This document shows positions 62,001-64,000 of a stretch of DNA of 64,000 bases, piece by piece; position 1 is the first letter of the stretch, and each line of letters opens with the position of its first letter. A model generated the notes under the pieces. The model was given only the letters and a program-made list of their open reading frames with translations, was not told the DNA's origin and ran no database searches. Position numbers and translations under genes: made by a program. Source of the stretch: Spirosoma sp. KUDC1026 (GTDB lineage: Bacteria; Bacteroidota; Bacteroidia; Cytophagales; Spirosomataceae); assembly GCF_013375035.1 (NCBI RefSeq), contig NZ_CP056032.1, positions 3,142,001-3,206,000 on the forward strand. The letters run 5' to 3'.

Positions 62001-63145
62001 GCGGGTAGCCGGGCGATTTCGGCAAACGGACCTGTTTCGGACAAGCCTCGTTCGATCCGGAAACCCGTTTCGGTCAGGCTATTGTCGCGCCAGGTCAACA
62101 CTGTCTGATCGCGGGGGCTGGTTGTCGCGACCAGACTATCGGGAAATTCAACGTAGTCGGATTGCAGTTCGCTTAAATCCCGTCGCCAGATTGACGGTCC
62201 AAGGATCGTAAATACCGAACGGTTGGATACCGACAGGGCTGTCAGACCGGAAATGTAACGTCGGCGGTCGGTTGGTAAACCGGCGCTGATGTCAATCCAG
62301 GTCTTCCCCTGGTCCGTGCTGGCATACACATTCCGGGTGTAGTCTGTCGAAACAAACCAGAACTTATCGGTTACGGCCAGCAGTCGGGTTGACGGTTGCT
62401 CAGTCTGGTTCAACCGGGACGTGAGCGTTATGATGCGCCACGCCTGCCGATTCAGATCATACACTCGAAAACCGTCCCGGTTGCTCGTTACTAGCAGACT
62501 ACCCGTGTTGGTGACCGCGATTTGCTGAATGGAATACTGGCTGTCAAGTAATTTTGTCCACGTCTTACCAGCGTTCGTGGAAAGCAATATTGCCGAAGAG
62601 GTATAGGCGAAGAGCGAATCGTTCCGGCAGGCAATTCCTTTTAAGTCCTGGACCGGACTGGTTTGCCAGGTTACGCCATAGTCAGCGGAGAGCAGCACCG
62701 CCCCCTCGTAGTCGTACCGGGCCGCGATTAACAACTGGCCATTGGTCGTCAACTGCGAGATATTGGTGAACGGTGACTCAGTTTTGACGCCAGCCCATAT
62801 TTTACCGCCGTCCGTCGATACGTACAGACCAGCACCGCTGGCGGCAAACAGCCGTCCGTTGAGCTTTACCAGCGATCTGGCGGGAGGATCGGGGTAATTA
62901 GGACCGGTCGACGTACCAACGAACGACCAGGTTTGCCCTTCATCGGACGTGTACGCTACGTTCCGACTCGATGTGATACCATTTACTTCCTGAACGACCG
63001 ATGACCAGGTTTCGTCTCCTTGCGAGTACACCGAAGCGGGCCACCTGGATGACCCCGTAAACACACGCTGCCATTGAGCTTGGACCGGTGCGGATTGAAA
63101 AAAACAGATAAGTAGAAAAAAATAAGCAGGTAAACGTAGCGGCAT
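59078..63145 (-). CDS. T9SS-secreted protein with YCF48/sialidase-like propeller repeats
   Basis: 1355 residues. Signal peptide 1-23 (PVQAQ). Through residues 30-330 and 430-1050 there are many repeats of the type TSDGGQTWQKL or TTDGGLSWRIL, as in YCF48/Vps10/BNR-like beta-propellers. A fibronectin-III-like segment lies at about 345-420 (DQTVLTWRDNSLTETGFRIE). Two Ig/PKD-like domains follow (about 1060-1260), and the last 75 residues form a T9SS sorting domain (VTVFPNPTQARLSIDV). It is predicted to be large, exported and surface-linked; no catalytic site is identifiable. Its start is only 38 bases from that of the divergent lipoprotein gene. Confidence 0.9.
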   Translation of the reverse strand: MPLRLPAYFFLLICFFQSAPVQAQWQRVFTGSSRWPASVYSQGDETWSSVVQEVNGITSSRNVAYTSDEGQTWSFVGTSTGPNYPDPPARSLVKLNGRLFAASGAGLYVSTDGGKIWAGVKTESPFTNISQLTTNGQLLIAARYDYEGAVLLSADYGVTWQTSPVQDLKGIACRNDSLFAYTSSAILLSTNAGKTWTKLLDSQYSIQQIAVTNTGSLLVTSNRDGFRVYDLNRQAWRIITLTSRLNQTEQPSTRLLAVTDKFWFVSTDYTRNVYASTDQGKTWIDISAGLPTDRRRYISGLTALSVSNRSVFTILGPSIWRRDLSELQSDYVEFPDSLVATTSPRDQTVLTWRDNSLTETGFRIERGLSETGPFAEIARLPANVTQYTDTDVANGPTYYYRLRTEVNSQLSGYSPVLTAIRPVRSCQSINRIMGTSFSDVQMVTDSRGYLVEENSDGSTQQQLLETLDGGKSWHAIFPRLGRAYFSFVRFNGTDRGYIVSGSGNLLQTRDGGKSWREALTANTFIRAPHFVDDKIGFTAGQNGMIYATTDAGDTWIGRESRLRDPSSIWFINQRVGYATAGNSVLKTNDGGYSWVPVFTDNQSYATMQRVWFKTESVGFAFGNNGLIKTTNAGETWSRLSVSSRTLAIMDLKQNAAGHLFVSGLYPGPNQSIGQGSFLFKSVDQGATWDSVAVPARGYFTRLSFSGQTGCLVGPERSIAMSYDGGASWQSVSHDPYSVRAVSRINQSIVSATRTGAKAIVLWSRDGGESWQNYEIAQPQVLNGTVYVKQINPERVIVLTDYLVSQTNDGGRTWASRSLPMAGKQFYNLVIVNERIMYGVIPRDSRDGLDLLKTTDGGLSWRILPTPFNPNIAMSFLDENNGLVNANYIGDMYKTSDGGQTWQKLRVSVDGKGMFPSGLQLVTPAIAFAWESELLYKTDNGGQTWQSVNLSSTQLPASSSQPIHSCLFVNTNLGYMHRSGQLYKTEDGGRTWRGMGGLAAGNGFAQITADDEFLFLSNNYYGALGKVLLRETPAMPHEPIGKVVGCLGTQQTYSITNQDAYSYEWQLLGGGQLAVNRSRVTIAVTTPGTYTLTVRSLDECGVSDVKAIQLPVRTRPATPVWEAQALSPCPATSVSYSVRPVDQLSYDWRINDSLLVSDRSSTVGITWPKPGAHTYVLSVVGNDGFCSSDPVSSTVIVKSLPVKPLVSQSGSGELQTNFTGQVQWTFRGQPIPGATNQKYTANQGTGFYAVRAINECGYTLSDSAFLMITALENGLVDRVTVFPNPTQARLSIDVTHPRTKPLPLTLTTLSGQPMISRSLAPGTVRDEIDVSGLPTATYLLIVGDDKERAVYKIIKQ

Positions 63146-63183
63146 ATAAAGAATAAAAGGCGATATGTTTAGTTTTCAGACAA

Positions 63184-64000
63184 ATGACAAAGTACCGAAA
63201 CCGCGCGAAAAAAGTAGTGCCTTTGCCGGCCCTGTGGGCATTTATTTTTTTACTGAACTGGGGCTGCAAACCCGTCGACCCGGTAGCCGACTCTTTCCCG
63301 GATAAAATCATTCTGCAGGACGCCCGATTCAACACCGACAGCACGCAGATCGCCCTGCGCTGGAGCCGCTTGACGCACGCTGATTTTGTGGCCTACCAAC
63401 TGCTCCGCTCAGAAGATCCGGCTTTCGATCCCGTTACCCGGACGGGAAGTTTCAGCGTTATAGCCCGGATTGATCAGGCTGACTCAACGACGTACGTTGA
63501 CAGAAACATTCCTTATGCTCCTTATCTGCGTTACGCCGTTGTAGGGCTCTTGTCGACACCGGGCACGCCAGCGCGTATCACCAGTAATAGTGTGGACTGT
63601 ACGTTACCCCAGCACCCGTTTCTGTTTTCGGTTGATAACAATGGCCCCTATGAGATTCTGTTCCATTCACTGCGCCAGGAATTTTATCTGTTTTATCAAT
63701 CAGGTTTAATTGAGTCCTACACGCTTCAGTCGAAGCGCGTGGCCAGCTATGCCGACGCCCGATTTGCTATTCTCAATTTTAATCAAACCGAGTATTCATA
63801 TTATCCGCATATCGATCCTCGAACGGGAGATTTGTATGTTCCGACCGGGTTCTCTTACGTTCGGTTTCCGGGAGGAGATCTCAATAAGGTGCAGTATGTT
63901 ATGCGTCCTAACGTAGTCTGGTCGCTGGCAACTTCGGAAAATGTGTTTTTTTTATCGAGTGAGGTAATAACGAGCTATGTAGGGGGAAAAGCGTCGGCAG
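63184..64000 (+). CDS. Lipoprotein, partial (runs off the window)
   Basis: 272 codons are visible from ATG 63184. The lipoprotein signal ends LLNWGC (Cys28). A fibronectin-III-like domain follows (IALRWSRLTHADFVAYQLLR to TTYVDRNIPYAPYLRYAVVG), then a beta-rich region with repeated strands (PYEILFHSLRQEFYLFYQSG, YYPHIDPRTGDLYVPTGFSY) that looks like the start of a propeller. It is divergent from the T9SS propeller gene, with which it shares a 38-base promoter gap, and probably acts at the same surface. The 3' end is outside the window. Confidence 0.8.
   Translation, partial: MTKYRNRAKKVVPLPALWAFIFLLNWGCKPVDPVADSFPDKIILQDARFNTDSTQIALRWSRLTHADFVAYQLLRSEDPAFDPVTRTGSFSVIARIDQADSTTYVDRNIPYAPYLRYAVVGLLSTPGTPARITSNSVDCTLPQHPFLFSVDNNGPYEILFHSLRQEFYLFYQSGLIESYTLQSKRVASYADARFAILNFNQTEYSYYPHIDPRTGDLYVPTGFSYVRFPGGDLNKVQYVMRPNVVWSLATSENVFFLSSEVITSYVGGKASA

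Overview
The window is about 52% GC and reads as a chromosomal segment of a Bacteroidota bacterium, most likely the order Cytophagales near Spirosoma. The evidence is internal: three proteins end in type IX secretion (T9SS) sorting domains; a TonB-dependent receptor is paired with a lipoprotein; the tRNA-Leu has a textbook Bacteroidota promoter (TTG, 19 bases, TAnnTTTG); Shine-Dalgarno sites are mostly absent; and many starts are TTG or GTG. The genus is inferred from general resemblance of the proteins, not from a search.

Positions 1-41,900 are a compact, mostly core-genome region. They hold a 3'-truncated relA/spoT gene, tRNA-Leu, trigger factor, an operon of three tandem paralogous esterases plus a type-B carboxylesterase, a YrdC-family gene, a glycosyltransferase, the mltG / thioesterase / YihY operon, an MFS transporter, hslU, a GH20 hexosaminidase, phoH, a T9SS metalloprotease, a GNAT-comEC pair, DUF2278 and lipoprotein genes, a TetR/COQ9-like gene next to a UbiB/AarF kinase gene, a nucleotidyltransferase, dCMP deaminase, AcpH-like phosphodiesterase, DUF421, holA, a TonB receptor with its lipoprotein, a cupin and DUF3820.

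Positions 42,000-52,000 look like an accessory patch. Genes are sparse and intergenic gaps reach 1.3 kb. The patch contains a decayed IS3-family transposase, a membrane-protein gene broken by one extra base, two regulators (XRE and AraC), an SDR/NmrA-like gene, a serine hydrolase and short GC-rich repeats. Positions 51,482-64,000 are a cell-surface region: a tail-collar protein, a 1,715-residue Ig/CBM3 T9SS protein, an amidohydrolase, a 1,355-residue YCF48-repeat T9SS protein and, divergent from it, the start of a lipoprotein gene.

The most unusual signal is a set of long inverted repeats placed directly in front of start codons. In four same-strand junctions (2404-2481, 31789-31905, 13359-13256, 12788-12703) the order along the transcript is: upstream gene end, purine-rich arm, spacer, pyrimidine-rich arm, start codon. 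Similar perfect repeats lie at 35197-35238, 41168-41223 and 33258-33304. A second signal is a 16-base GC-rich element (about CGGnCCGCCGnTGCGG). It occurs once inside one of those inverted repeats, twice inside the dead IS3 orfA where it breaks the frame, and in degenerate tandem form at 49405-49452. I found no CRISPR array, rRNA or intact mobile element.
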